Below, in pieces: positions 33,603-42,937 of a DNA stretch of 64,000 bases; position 1 is the stretch's first letter, and every line of letters begins with the position of its first letter. The notes beneath the pieces were generated by a model, which made no database searches, was not told where the DNA came from, and saw only the letters and a program-made list of their open reading frames with translations. This DNA comes from Leptospiraceae bacterium (GTDB taxonomy: Bacteria > Spirochaetota > Leptospiria > Leptospirales > Leptospiraceae): positions 643,001 to 707,000 of the forward strand of contig JACKPC010000002.1 in the NCBI GenBank assembly GCA_024233835.1, read 5' to 3'. Made by a program: the position numbers and the translations under genes.

Positions 33603-34610
33603 TTGCTCATTTCAGAATTATTAATCTGGCCCCAATATGGATGGCTGGATTTCTTTTATGGATTCCTGATTCTACTGTGCATTTATGCCTTTCTTCGAAT
33701 CTCCACTCTGTTCTACGAGCAGGCCCGAAGGAAAAATCAGATCTGGAATTTTCTGCATGAAGAAGCTGTAAAACGTGGCCTCACCCATAAGGAAATCCAA
33801 ATCCTCAGGTTCTTTTTTAAAAACCTTAAGAAAAAAGACAAAGAGCAGCTCTTTCAGGAAGACTCAAGAGAAACCGTAAAAAAGAATCTCTTCAGTCTCT
33901 TTGCCGGAAACACAGAGTATCCGGTTCAATCCCTGGTGAAAATATTCGAAAAGTTATTTTCCAAACCCAATCTTGGACTAATCAACTCTCTTTCAGGTCT
34001 TTATGAGGGAGAAAGTTGCGGTATTGAAATTTCCTCCCAACACTTTCTCGGAACTATTTTAAAAATCGATAAAGAAAACCTGACCCTCAGCACACCGGGA
34101 ATACCGATGTCTCCTGAATGGAATGAAAGGAAAGCTTTTATTTACGTTTATAGACCCAATTCCGGAAGCTATCTTTTAGAAATGAAAGTGCAGGCAACTT
34201 TTCCCGGTGTTCTAAAGGTATACCAGTTACAAAACATCCAGATGAAAGGAGATGAGCATTTAATGGTCGAAATACACAGTCCCATTCTTCTGAAATCCTG
34301 GAAAGGAGAAAAAAACTCTTATGAAACCGGTTTTGTTTTTCCGGGAAATACCTTTAAAATTTCCGATAGGGGAATTTTATTCTGGCCGCAAGAAAATGCT
34401 CTCGATAGCTATCTTGCCAAAAATGGCATCTGGGAATTAGAAATGAGTTTTGGAGAAATTGATTCTCTTCATTGTCTCGGTAAGATACAAAAATCGGAAC
34501 GCCTCGAATCTGTGTATATTTTTCGCTTTATTAACTTGAATGAAGAAATGAGACAAAAGCTTTTTCAGGAAATCTTAAAACATTCCCCAATTCGAGAAAA
34601 CTTAGCCTGA
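33603..34610 (+). CDS. Membrane-anchored PilZ/YcgR-like protein
   Basis: A 335-residue protein with one N-terminal membrane helix (about 13-35) and a cytoplasmic region. The middle part (130-235) resembles a YcgR N-domain-like beta fold, and the last 100 residues resemble a PilZ domain (ISDRGILFWPQENALDSYL ... CLGKIQKSERLESVYIFRFINLNEEMRQKLFQEI). The RxxxR and DxSxxG motifs expected for cyclic di-GMP binding are weak here, so the ligand is uncertain. The start is TTG with AAGGAA six bases upstream. It follows the ParA-like pair. Confidence 0.6.
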   Translation: MLISELLIWPQYGWLDFFYGFLILLCIYAFLRISTLFYEQARRKNQIWNFLHEEAVKRGLTHKEIQILRFFFKNLKKKDKEQLFQEDSRETVKKNLFSLFAGNTEYPVQSLVKIFEKLFSKPNLGLINSLSGLYEGESCGIEISSQHFLGTILKIDKENLTLSTPGIPMSPEWNERKAFIYVYRPNSGSYLLEMKVQATFPGVLKVYQLQNIQMKGDEHLMVEIHSPILLKSWKGEKNSYETGFVFPGNTFKISDRGILFWPQENALDSYLAKNGIWELEMSFGEIDSLHCLGKIQKSERLESVYIFRFINLNEEMRQKLFQEILKHSPIRENLA

Positions 34611-35144
34611 GGCTTTATAAACAATATTCCTGGCATTTCGAAGTAAACCATCGATTTGATTCCCCGTACATTCTACATATTCGCTCAGGTGATTTACTAT
34701 TGAATCGGTCCGAAAGATCCTGGCCCAGGTTAGCCTGGCAGTATTTTTATACTCCAGATAAATAGTAAGGGCCTCGCATTTTTCAAATAAACCCGGAAAA
34801 TCCTTTTGCAGATTTTTTAGTTCCTGAAGGTTATCTATTGGAAAACCCAAATTGTCCAGTTCTTCAGAATTTACAACAGTTAATAGTGACTCAGAAATTG
34901 ATACAAAACCCGGAAGATTGGCCTCTCTACGCTTTTGAAAAGCTTCTAAATAAGTTTCAAAACGCCTGTCCGGATCACTCCAATCTTTCTCAGGAATGAA
35001 ATCTACCAGATCTTGCAAATATACAGAATTTTCTCGACGGTATTCAAAACCCTGCAATAAAGGAGGATAATGTCCGTTCATCAGGATAAAATTCTCTGCA
35101 TTTTTCCAAAAAAAGTCTAATAGATCGCCAATAAAATCTTGCAT
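34602..35144 (-). CDS. Hypothetical protein
   Basis: A 180-residue, acidic, mainly helical cytosolic protein without signal peptide or membrane segment; its 3' end overlaps the PilZ-like gene by nine bases in the convergent orientation. Phrases such as FIPEKDWSDPDRRFETYLEAFQKR have no motif I recognise. The frame is uninterrupted and codon use is normal, so it is probably real. Confidence 0.6.
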   Translation of the reverse strand: MQDFIGDLLDFFWKNAENFILMNGHYPPLLQGFEYRRENSVYLQDLVDFIPEKDWSDPDRRFETYLEAFQKRREANLPGFVSISESLLTVVNSEELDNLGFPIDNLQELKNLQKDFPGLFEKCEALTIYLEYKNTARLTWARIFRTDSIVNHLSEYVECTGNQIDGLLRNARNIVYKASG

Positions 35145-35179
35145 TCGAACTGTACTCAGTATTTCATAGAGGTAGAATA

Positions 35180-35989
35180 ATGCAGCAAAAAAAGAAAGGA
35201 CTTATTTTTTTAATTTTTATTTTTCTATTTCCCCTCTTTTCTGAAGGTATTGAGAAAGTAGAAAAACTAAGAAATCAGGGCAGGTTTAAAGAAGCTGTTC
35301 ACCTTCTGGAAAAAGGAGGCTTAATTTCTAAACCTGAAGATGAGCTTCTACAGGCACGCCTTTATCTCGATTTAGGAGATTCAAAAAAGGCAGAAAAAAT
35401 CTATGAAAAATTATGCTCCGGTATGAAATCACATGATTGTTGGAATGAATACGGCGTGGTGTTACTCACAGAGAAAAAATATAAAGAAGCCAGGGCCTGC
35501 TTTCAAAATGCTCTAATGATACAGAAGGATTCCCAAATCGTTCTTTCCAATCTTGCTTTAAGTCACTTCATGATGGGAGAAATGAAGGAAGCGGAAGAAT
35601 TTTACAAATTACTAATCAAAGCTTCCCCCTATAATCCGGTTTATCAAACTAATTATGCAATATTTTTATCCAAACAAAATAATGAGTATAAAGCTAAAGA
35701 AATTCTTCTAACAGTCGTGAAAGAAAATCCGAATATGTTTTTCCCGAGGATGTGTCTCGGGATGATTCATTATAAAAAGCGTGAATATAATAGCGCTTTG
35801 CAACAATTGAATATTGCAATTCGATTGAATCCCGATTACTATGATAGTTATTACCATAGAGCGGTGGTTTATTATAAACGGGGTGACTACCTGAGTGCTT
35901 TAGATGATCTGAATCGGGTAGATGAACTTTATCCGGACTACCCCAAAACAAGTGAACTTCGAAAAATTATCCAAAAAAATGTCAGGTAA
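35180..35989 (+). CDS. Exported TPR-repeat protein
   Basis: A 269-residue protein with a signal peptide (to about residue 23, ending LFSEG) and at least six tetratricopeptide repeats between residues 25 and 260, for example YKEARACFQNALMIQKDSQIVLSNLALSHF and YNSALQQLNIAIRLNPDYYDSYYHRAVVYY. It is followed four bases later by a beta-rich exported protein, suggesting they work together in the periplasm. The specific role is unknown. Confidence 0.78.
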   Translation: MQQKKKGLIFLIFIFLFPLFSEGIEKVEKLRNQGRFKEAVHLLEKGGLISKPEDELLQARLYLDLGDSKKAEKIYEKLCSGMKSHDCWNEYGVVLLTEKKYKEARACFQNALMIQKDSQIVLSNLALSHFMMGEMKEAEEFYKLLIKASPYNPVYQTNYAIFLSKQNNEYKAKEILLTVVKENPNMFFPRMCLGMIHYKKREYNSALQQLNIAIRLNPDYYDSYYHRAVVYYKRGDYLSALDDLNRVDELYPDYPKTSELRKIIQKNVR

Positions 35990-35992
35990 AAA

Positions 35993-37135
35993 ATGATTCT
36001 TCATACTATTAGATTTTACATATATTTTTTATTATTAATATTCTATCCTTTCATATTATACTCCTTTCCAGGTATCAATTATAAATTCACCGAATATGGA
36101 ATCTTAAGCTATCCACCGGGTGCAAAACCTCTTAAAATCCATAAGGGCCCTATACAGAGAATGGACAACGTGAAACTTATAAATTTTTTCCGAGATGCCT
36201 TACTCACAGAAGAAAAATATGAAATCGATGGAACCGTCCCTTCTGAAATCAAAGGAAAGCAGGGAACGATATTAAAAATCCCGGCAAAAGCTTTTATCGA
36301 TGATAAAGGAAATGATTACTCAGGAAAAGTTGTAATTACCTTAATGGAAGCTGTAGACGATATTGATCTGCTATATTCGGGTTTAGGTTTAAAATACTAT
36401 GACGTAATCGGTCGAGAATACTTTTTGGAAGCAAAAGGAATATTGAAATTATTTTTTAAAAGTCCGGATGGAAGTAAACTGGAATTAAAAAAGCCTCATC
36501 AAATTGAACTTGTATTTCCCGGAGATTACCCCGGTAATTATTTCAAACTGTACTATATGAACGAAACCGGAAGATGGATGGAGTCCACTTCATCTTTGAA
36601 TCATAAGTACAGGCACAGAAGACTTTTTGCACATCAATCTGGAACTTATACCCGGGCAAAAGTTATTCGAGAAATAGCCTGCTTAAAGGGAAATATCAAA
36701 ATGCCAAATCTCACACCTAATAAACAGTTCCAGGTGTTTTCGCTGGGTTTAGATTATAGCTCTTATTTTACAGTATGGGTAAATAAACCTTATTTTGAAA
36801 TTAACGTCTACCGAGATAAATCTGCAAAGATTCTAATATTAGATGAAGAAGGAAATATCGGAGTTTCCAAACTGATTAAAACTCCTGACAAATACGGAAC
36901 AGCCAGAAAAAAAGAAGGCCCCGGTAATTTTAAAATGGCTATCGAAGATATTGAGATGAAACTGGCACCTAAAGGTCTATTAACAGATAGAAAGAAGTTG
37001 GTAGAATTTTTAGAAATAAAACAGAAGCAGGAAGAAAAAAAGGAAGTAAAGCCGGAAACTTCTAAAGAATCTGCTCCCAAAGATTTGAAAAAATCAGGTA
37101 CTGATGAGAAAGAATTACCAAAAACAAATAATTAA
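35993..37135 (+). CDS. Exported beta-rich protein with ZU5-like segment
   Basis: A 380-residue protein: signal peptide (1-25), then an all-beta region. Residues 80-160 (KGKQGTILKIPAKAFIDDKG ... GKVVITLMEAVDDIDLLYSG) resemble the segment 'GT.v.IPa.AF.d..G..~~G.v.v.~~E' found in Bacteroidetes surface proteins and ZU5-like domains. The C-terminal 50 residues are a Lys/Glu-rich, probably disordered tail. Likely periplasmic or surface-exposed, perhaps assembled with the TPR protein. Function unknown. Confidence 0.6.
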   Translation: MILHTIRFYIYFLLLIFYPFILYSFPGINYKFTEYGILSYPPGAKPLKIHKGPIQRMDNVKLINFFRDALLTEEKYEIDGTVPSEIKGKQGTILKIPAKAFIDDKGNDYSGKVVITLMEAVDDIDLLYSGLGLKYYDVIGREYFLEAKGILKLFFKSPDGSKLELKKPHQIELVFPGDYPGNYFKLYYMNETGRWMESTSSLNHKYRHRRLFAHQSGTYTRAKVIREIACLKGNIKMPNLTPNKQFQVFSLGLDYSSYFTVWVNKPYFEINVYRDKSAKILILDEEGNIGVSKLIKTPDKYGTARKKEGPGNFKMAIEDIEMKLAPKGLLTDRKKLVEFLEIKQKQEEKKEVKPETSKESAPKDLKKSGTDEKELPKTNN

Positions 37136-37138
37136 AAC

Positions 37139-37572
37139 TCAAATTAATATATGACTTGAGCTCATTTCTACTTTTTCTGTATTATCCCCCACATCTATAT
37201 CTACAACCGAGCTTTTATCTAATAATTCCAGAAAACGTGTGGGTACAAATCGATAAAAAGCATCTTTCTGCCTTGCGAGTTCAATATTCAAACGCTCTGA
37301 CTCGCGGTGAACTCTCAAAAATTACAAAAAACTTCCCAGTTCTCTCCAATAAAAGCAAGATACATGGCAAGTGGATGTTGATTTTCCAGAAGCTGAGAGC
37401 TTTCCGATCTCAGAGGAAAATAAGCTATAGAGAAAAAACATAATACAACAAACAGCAATTTACTCTTTTTAAATTCAATATATAGACATTGCAGCCTTTT
37501 TTTTACCCTGTATACATTATTTTTACATTTTAAAAACATCTTTTTTTCTACCCGCTTGCTTTTATAGGGCAC
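37139..37572 (-). pseudogene. Relic of a receptor-type cyclase gene
   Basis: The minus strand carries pieces of a receptor-type cyclase. The upstream piece (85 codons from 37572 to 37315) has a signal-peptide-like start and LLENQHPLAMYLAFIGENWE, resembling the first extracellular residues of the 26951 cyclase. The frame then shifts, and a second piece reads RFVPTRFLELLDKSSVVDI and GDNTEKVEM, matching the linker just before a catalytic domain (RFVPEELLRFLNK ... GDAVEKKM in the intact gene). All membrane helices and the catalytic domain are missing. A large internal deletion plus 3' loss explains it. Confidence 0.55.
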
Positions 37573-37731
37573 ATCGAATCATCTTCTTTTTTCATTCTCG
37601 GTATTATAGAATCAAAAATCAGGGTACTTTTTAATTAAAAATTTATTGACAAGGTTTCTGAATCGTATTTAGTTTTTATGCTCGAATCTACTCCCTATTA
37701 TTAGGTGACGTTTTTTGGCAAGGCTATATAA
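37573..37731. other. Leader region of the Cache-HAMP cyclase
   Basis: No gene is seen. A perfect TTGACA lies at 37646-37651 but the -10 (TTTAGT region near 37668-37673) is poor. A ribosome-binding AAGG precedes the ATG at 37732 by about ten bases. Confidence 0.35.
37646..37673 (+). promoter_or_regulatory. Possible promoter of the Cache-HAMP cyclase gene
   Basis: A consensus -35 TTGACA is followed after 16 bases by TTTAGT, a weak -10 match. It lies 58 bases before the ATG. Only the -35 is persuasive. Confidence 0.3.
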
Positions 37732-39624
37732 ATGAAAGAACAGGATAAGACAGTTTTCATACCTTCCCGATGGACAATTAAACTCAAGCTAATTTTTATA
37801 AACTCATCCACAATCTTTTTGGCCCTATCCGCTATGATTGTTATTGCAACGATTTTCTTCAAAGAAGATAGTGAAACAAGAGTTAAAGAAAATGGATTAC
37901 ATATAACAGATATAGTCGGTAGCCATATACGTAATCAATTCTTGTTTATTGCAGAAAAAATTAATCTCATGCAAACTACACTTCAACAAGAATTCAAAAA
38001 TGAATCTCAGAAAGAAAATTTTATCTCCCTGTTTTTTCAAAACGATAAAAACTTCATTATGCTTTCAAAATATAAGTTAGAAAAGGATAAATTAGTCCTT
38101 GAAAAGATGGTTTTTAATTCAGAAGCCATGGAAGAAAATAGAATTAAAGAAAATGATTTTCTAAAAGTTATCAGCACTCATGAAGCCATTTTCAAGAAAG
38201 CTATAGAAGGAAAGGCCGTATTAAAAAATGTTAGCCCTATATTAAAAATCCCTGTTTTTGCTATAGCAATTCCTTTTGATAAGAATAAAAAAACTCTCTC
38301 CCTGGCCATCTTACATGTGGCTGCCATTAATAAAGCTTTCGAAAATAAGGGAGCCATCGGTGTAAACTACCTGGTAAATGAAGAAGGAGAAATTATTGCT
38401 CATCCGATAGAGGCTTTTATTCTTTCTGCTAAAAACTTATACTCTTCTCCGGTGGTTAAGCAAAGTCTTAGTGAAACCAAAGGTACTTATGAAACCGGTC
38501 AAATTCGATATCTGGATACAGAACAAACAGGATATTTCATTGGTTCTTATAACAAAACTGGTTTTGCTTCTTCTGTTGTTGTCTCGGATATTTCCGAAAA
38601 CAAGGCTTTTGAAGAAGTTTATAATATTCAAAGACGTAATATTTTTATCATGGTAATTACACTGGGAGTAGCCTTTTCTATTATATATAATTTTGCTAAT
38701 AATCTGATAAAGCCCCTATTAGCCCTGGTAAAAGCTACCAAAAGAATTCAAAAAGGAGAGTTTGAAATTTCTCTTACACCCACAACAAGAGATGAATTGG
38801 GCTTACTTACCAATTCCTTTACAGAGATGGGTAAGGGCTTAAGCGAGAGAGAAAAAGTCAAAGATGCCCTCACCCGTTTTGTAAACCGAGAAGTAGCAGA
38901 AATGGCTCTGCACGGAGAAATTAAGCTCGGAGGAGAAAGAAAAAATTGTGTAATCTTCTTCTCTGATATACGAAGTTTTACAGCCATCTCCGAAAAAATG
39001 GAACCGGAAGCGGTAATTGAATTTCTAAATGAATATATGACCGCTATGGTTTCCTGTATCAATGAAACCGGTGGAACCGTAGATAAGTATATAGGTGATG
39101 CAATTATGGCTACCTGGGGGGTTCCCATCTCAAAAGGAAATGATGTGGAGAATGCCTTAACCGGAACCTTGATGATGAGAAAAGCCCTTATAAAATTTAA
39201 TCGTGGTAGAGGCTCTGAAGACAAACCCATTATCCGAATAGGTTGCGGTTTAAACTACGGACCTGTGGTTGCCGGACAAATGGGTTCCAGTGAAAAACTC
39301 CAATATACGGTTATCGGGGATGCAGTTAACCTCGCATCCAGAGTGGAACCTCTAAATAAACCCTTCGGAACGGATATTTTAATAACAGAAGATTTATATA
39401 ATATAGTGAAAGACATTTACCGTGTCGAAAAAATGAGTTCTATTAAGGTAAAAGGGAAATCAGAACCTCAATCCGTCTATGCCCTACTGGGAAGATTTGA
39501 CGATCCTTCCGATCCCAAAACGATTGATGAGCTCAGAGAGCTGGTCGGCATTCAGTATGATAAAAAGAAAGCAGAAAATGTTAATGTAGAGGCAGAAGAA
39601 GTGAAATATGAGATTTTGGAATAA
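37732..39624 (+). CDS. Cache-HAMP class III adenylate cyclase
   Basis: A 630-residue receptor. Helix 1 (about 20-44) and helix 2 (about 300-322) bracket an extracytoplasmic Cache-like sensor (residues 45-298, with GVNYLVNEEGEIIAHP). A HAMP segment follows (IKPLLALVKATKRIQKGEF), then the cyclase domain beginning CVIFFSDIRSFTAIS. Metal Asp residues lie in FSDIRSF and IGDAIMATW, the ATP-selecting pair in SSEKLQYT and VIGDAVN, and the Asn/Arg pair in VNLASRVE, so it should make cAMP. It is followed 22 bases later by the FecR-like gene, which suggests a joint operon. Confidence 0.94.
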   Translation: MKEQDKTVFIPSRWTIKLKLIFINSSTIFLALSAMIVIATIFFKEDSETRVKENGLHITDIVGSHIRNQFLFIAEKINLMQTTLQQEFKNESQKENFISLFFQNDKNFIMLSKYKLEKDKLVLEKMVFNSEAMEENRIKENDFLKVISTHEAIFKKAIEGKAVLKNVSPILKIPVFAIAIPFDKNKKTLSLAILHVAAINKAFENKGAIGVNYLVNEEGEIIAHPIEAFILSAKNLYSSPVVKQSLSETKGTYETGQIRYLDTEQTGYFIGSYNKTGFASSVVVSDISENKAFEEVYNIQRRNIFIMVITLGVAFSIIYNFANNLIKPLLALVKATKRIQKGEFEISLTPTTRDELGLLTNSFTEMGKGLSEREKVKDALTRFVNREVAEMALHGEIKLGGERKNCVIFFSDIRSFTAISEKMEPEAVIEFLNEYMTAMVSCINETGGTVDKYIGDAIMATWGVPISKGNDVENALTGTLMMRKALIKFNRGRGSEDKPIIRIGCGLNYGPVVAGQMGSSEKLQYTVIGDAVNLASRVEPLNKPFGTDILITEDLYNIVKDIYRVEKMSSIKVKGKSEPQSVYALLGRFDDPSDPKTIDELRELVGIQYDKKKAENVNVEAEEVKYEILE

Positions 39625-39646
39625 AACAGTATTTTAGGATATACAA

Positions 39647-41803
39647 ATGGAGGATAAAAATATAATAACCATTAGCTATTCCTTTAAAAGACTCCAAAGG
39701 GAAGCTCTACGTGTTAATATAGCTGTAGGAATCATTATCATTCTTTTCACAATTATCTTAATCATTGATTTTAATCGTCGACTGGATGTAGGAGATAGAG
39801 AAGTAATTGGAAAAGTTACCTATATTCAAAAAGATAATTACAGAAGAATGGGTGGAAGGGTTGTCTGGGAAGAAATAGAGAAAACTGCTAATATTTATAA
39901 TTATGATGTAATCAAAACCTCTGATTATTCGAGTGTAACCGTTATCATGAATGATAAATCCGAAATCAATATCGGAGAAAATTCCATGATTGTTTTTAAA
40001 AAAGGCAGTGGAGAAATCAACCTTGATTTTGTGCAGGGTAACTTTAACGTAAATACAAAAAAAGCAGATCAATCTGCCAAGAACAAAATCCGGGTTAAAT
40101 CCGGTAATGTTGAACTAAATGTAGATGATGCCAATATCAGTCTTGATAAGTCCAAGACTGCTGATGTTCGCTTCGATGTAAAAGAAGGAAAGGTGGAACT
40201 TTCCAAAGACGGGAATAAACAAATTATCAATCAAAATGAACTATTAACGGTTAAGGGAGAAAAGCTTTTCAAGATTAAGAAAAATGTAAAATATCAAAAT
40301 CCCAAGAATTTAAGTGTCTTTTATACTTCGGAAGAAACAAAGTCCATTCCATTTAACTGGGAGACAAATGAAGAAAGTAAACAAACTTATATATTAGAGA
40401 TAAAAAACACAGAAAGTATTAAAGAAAAAGATTACAAGATTCAAGTTAATTCTTCCAACTATTCGGTTTCTCTAAAACCCGGAAAATATGTATGGAAAGT
40501 ATATTCCGAAGATGACCCCAATAAAGCCTTCGCACCGGCTCAATCTTTCCATATTATACAAAATAGTGCCAGTGAAATATATATTCCGGAGGATAAGAGA
40601 GAATTCACTTATACAAGGAATCTTCCGGAAATTCTTTTTTCCTGGAAGAAAATTGACTTTATTGATTACTATAAGCTGGAGGTCAGTAAAGATGCAAATT
40701 TTAGCTCTATCTTACGTTCCATTAAAACAAAAAATACAAGTACAATTTTAAATAATCTTGAAACCGGAACCTACTACTACCGCCTTATAAGCAAACTTGA
40801 ACTCGATGGGGCCACAGAGAAAATTTCAGGGCTTAAAAGTTTTTCTATTAAAAAAATCTTCAGTATCTCTCCCCCCCTACTCGTCAGTCCGGAAAATAAT
40901 TACACCTATTACTACAATGAATTTAAATTCGCCCTGGTTCTTATATGGAAGTACAACTCTGAATATAGTTCCTACAGGGTACTGGTATCAAAAGATAAAA
41001 ACTTTCAGAACATCGTCTTTCAAACCAAAACAAGTTCTGAATCTATTGATATAAGAGATGAATTAAAAGATGGAGTATACTACTGGAAGGTAATCGGTTC
41101 CTGGAAAGAAGAAGATAAAAATACAGATTCAGAAATTCGAAGCATACAGATTCAAAAAATATTACCGGGTAGTATTAAGCTAACAAGTCCTGTTAATGGA
41201 AGTACTTTTAACCCCGGAAATCTTACATTCAAATGGGAAGAGATCAGTGAAGATAGTTTAAAATATATCCTTGAATTGGGAAGAGAGAAAAACTTTAAAA
41301 ATATTGTCTATTCCAGAGAGTGTATCCAAACATCCTGTTCTGTTGATATGAAAAGTGGAAACTACTTTTGGAGGGTAAAAGGTCTCACAAAATCAGGAAA
41401 AACTTTCATTACACAACAGCCCTTCTCCTTACAAATAAAAGCTTTAAAACTCCCGGAAATAATCTTTCCTCAAAATAAGGGTAAAGTTGATATGCTAAAT
41501 CGCGATTCTCTTAGTATTTCCTGGAAAAATGAAAAAGAATACTCTGCCTATTCTATTAGTTTAATACGTTTGAGTGATAACAGTAGTATTTATGAGAATT
41601 CTAATTTCCGGGGAAACACCCTGACAATAAGTGACATTACACGTTTAAAAACAGGAGATTATATTTTTAAAATTCAGGGCAAGCTTACTGAAACAAATAC
41701 ATATTCTGATACGTCTAATACAACATTCAGAATCTATCTTTCAAAAACAATAGAAAAGGATAAAATTGAATTCATAACGCCGGAAGACGTATATCTTGAA
41801 TAG
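39647..41803 (+). CDS. FecR-domain protein with Fn3-like repeats
   Basis: A 718-residue protein with one membrane helix (about residues 27-45). Residues 50-215 form a FecR-like beta domain (DVIKTSDYSSVTVIMNDKSEINIGENSM, later RVKSGNVELNVDDANISL). From 225 on there are about five repeats of roughly 95 residues of a fibronectin-III-like type, each with a Trp at strand B (FNWETNEESKQTYILEI, FSWKKIDFIDYYKLEVSKDANF, FKWEEISEDSLKYILELGREKNF). FecR repeat proteins transduce signals or bind cell wall; no sigma factor is nearby. It forms an apparent unit with the cyclase before it and the Fn3-like protein after. Confidence 0.78.
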   Translation: MEDKNIITISYSFKRLQREALRVNIAVGIIIILFTIILIIDFNRRLDVGDREVIGKVTYIQKDNYRRMGGRVVWEEIEKTANIYNYDVIKTSDYSSVTVIMNDKSEINIGENSMIVFKKGSGEINLDFVQGNFNVNTKKADQSAKNKIRVKSGNVELNVDDANISLDKSKTADVRFDVKEGKVELSKDGNKQIINQNELLTVKGEKLFKIKKNVKYQNPKNLSVFYTSEETKSIPFNWETNEESKQTYILEIKNTESIKEKDYKIQVNSSNYSVSLKPGKYVWKVYSEDDPNKAFAPAQSFHIIQNSASEIYIPEDKREFTYTRNLPEILFSWKKIDFIDYYKLEVSKDANFSSILRSIKTKNTSTILNNLETGTYYYRLISKLELDGATEKISGLKSFSIKKIFSISPPLLVSPENNYTYYYNEFKFALVLIWKYNSEYSSYRVLVSKDKNFQNIVFQTKTSSESIDIRDELKDGVYYWKVIGSWKEEDKNTDSEIRSIQIQKILPGSIKLTSPVNGSTFNPGNLTFKWEEISEDSLKYILELGREKNFKNIVYSRECIQTSCSVDMKSGNYFWRVKGLTKSGKTFITQQPFSLQIKALKLPEIIFPQNKGKVDMLNRDSLSISWKNEKEYSAYSISLIRLSDNSSIYENSNFRGNTLTISDITRLKTGDYIFKIQGKLTETNTYSDTSNTTFRIYLSKTIEKDKIEFITPEDVYLE

Positions 41804-41812
41804 AATAAGACA

Positions 41813-42937
41813 ATGCATCTTTACCAGGGTATTTTATTAATTATTTTGTTTATTGTATCTATATCTACTTATGCCCAGACTATAGATTTTAAATGGAAAC
41901 CACTAAAGGAAGCAAGTCATTACCGCTTTCAAATTAGAAATAGTGAAGGCGCAATACTTCTGGATAAAGAAACGGAAAAAGATCATTTCCCTGTTGAGCT
42001 AAAACCGGGAACTTATGAGAAGCGATTAATTGTTTATAATAAACTGGGTGAAGAAATTACTTCTAATTGGATGTCATTTAACGTTTTATCTAAGAAGCCT
42101 CATAAAAAAGCTAGATTAAAATGGAAGAAGATTGATTTAGCTTCAAGTTATAAAATTGAAGTAATTGACGAAAAAGGAAAAGCAGTTTATTCAAAAGAAC
42201 TAAAAAATAACGAACTTATGCTTCCTCTACTACCGGGTAAGTATAAGAAAAGGTTGTCTGTTTATAATAAGCTGGGTGAGCTATCTGCTAAAACAGATTG
42301 GACCCCTCTAAATATTCAAGATAGCACAAATCCGGAACTGAGTCCTGAAGAACAACAAGTCCTGAAAAAAGAAGAAAAAAAATTACAGCGTAAAGAAATG
42401 GAAGCTTATTCGGACAATTATCAGTATGAAATCCTAAAGCGTTCTGCTGTATTTCCCGGCTGGGGACAGGTATATGCCGGTTCCATGTATAATTCTACCT
42501 CCCAGCGCATACGTGGTTATTTCTATATGGGCGCATTTGTTCTTTCCGGATTGGGTTATGCCTATGCTCTGAATCAATTTCAAAAAAATAGTCAATTAAG
42601 CGCAAAACTTATGCCCGATCTCATTCTCACCTATTCTATACCTTCTAGTGATACAAGTACCAGAAAACTTATGGCTCTAAGAGGAATTTCTAATGTACAA
42701 TCAGAATTCTCCAATCTGAGTTCTGTTGCCAATGCCGGAAATATCAGTCTCGGGATTATGGGAGGCATCTATTTGATTCAGCTTATAGACGCGTTATATT
42801 TAAATATTTTTTATAACGGCATAGAAGCCCTTCCCGTACCCGCTGTAAGGGAAGGGTTCAAAATTGATTTTTTAAAAACTTCTTATCCGGGTAATATAAA
42901 AAACGGATTTTTTATGTATTATAATTTTAATTTTTAG
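41813..42937 (+). CDS. Exported Fn3-like protein with DUF5683-like C-terminus
   Basis: A 374-residue protein: signal peptide (1-21), two Fn3-like repeats (IDFKWKPLKEASHYRFQIRN and ARLKWKKIDLASSYKIEVID) of the same style as the FecR protein just upstream, a charged coiled-coil linker, and a C-terminal part from 205 with LKRSAVFPGWGQVYAGSMYN and hydrophobic helices, resembling DUF5683 ('...lPGlGQ.Y.g...'). The similarity of repeats suggests common origin with its neighbour, and probably physical interaction. It overlaps the convergent SH3 gene by 11 bases. Confidence 0.7.
   Translation: MHLYQGILLIILFIVSISTYAQTIDFKWKPLKEASHYRFQIRNSEGAILLDKETEKDHFPVELKPGTYEKRLIVYNKLGEEITSNWMSFNVLSKKPHKKARLKWKKIDLASSYKIEVIDEKGKAVYSKELKNNELMLPLLPGKYKKRLSVYNKLGELSAKTDWTPLNIQDSTNPELSPEEQQVLKKEEKKLQRKEMEAYSDNYQYEILKRSAVFPGWGQVYAGSMYNSTSQRIRGYFYMGAFVLSGLGYAYALNQFQKNSQLSAKLMPDLILTYSIPSSDTSTRKLMALRGISNVQSEFSNLSSVANAGNISLGIMGGIYLIQLIDALYLNIFYNGIEALPVPAVREGFKIDFLKTSYPGNIKNGFFMYYNFNF

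Noticed and set aside
37270..37311. GCGAG ... CTCGC pair as a further dispersed-repeat copy
   Set aside because: It lies within the cyclase relic, where the bases are explained by the former coding sequence, and lacks the shared flanks.
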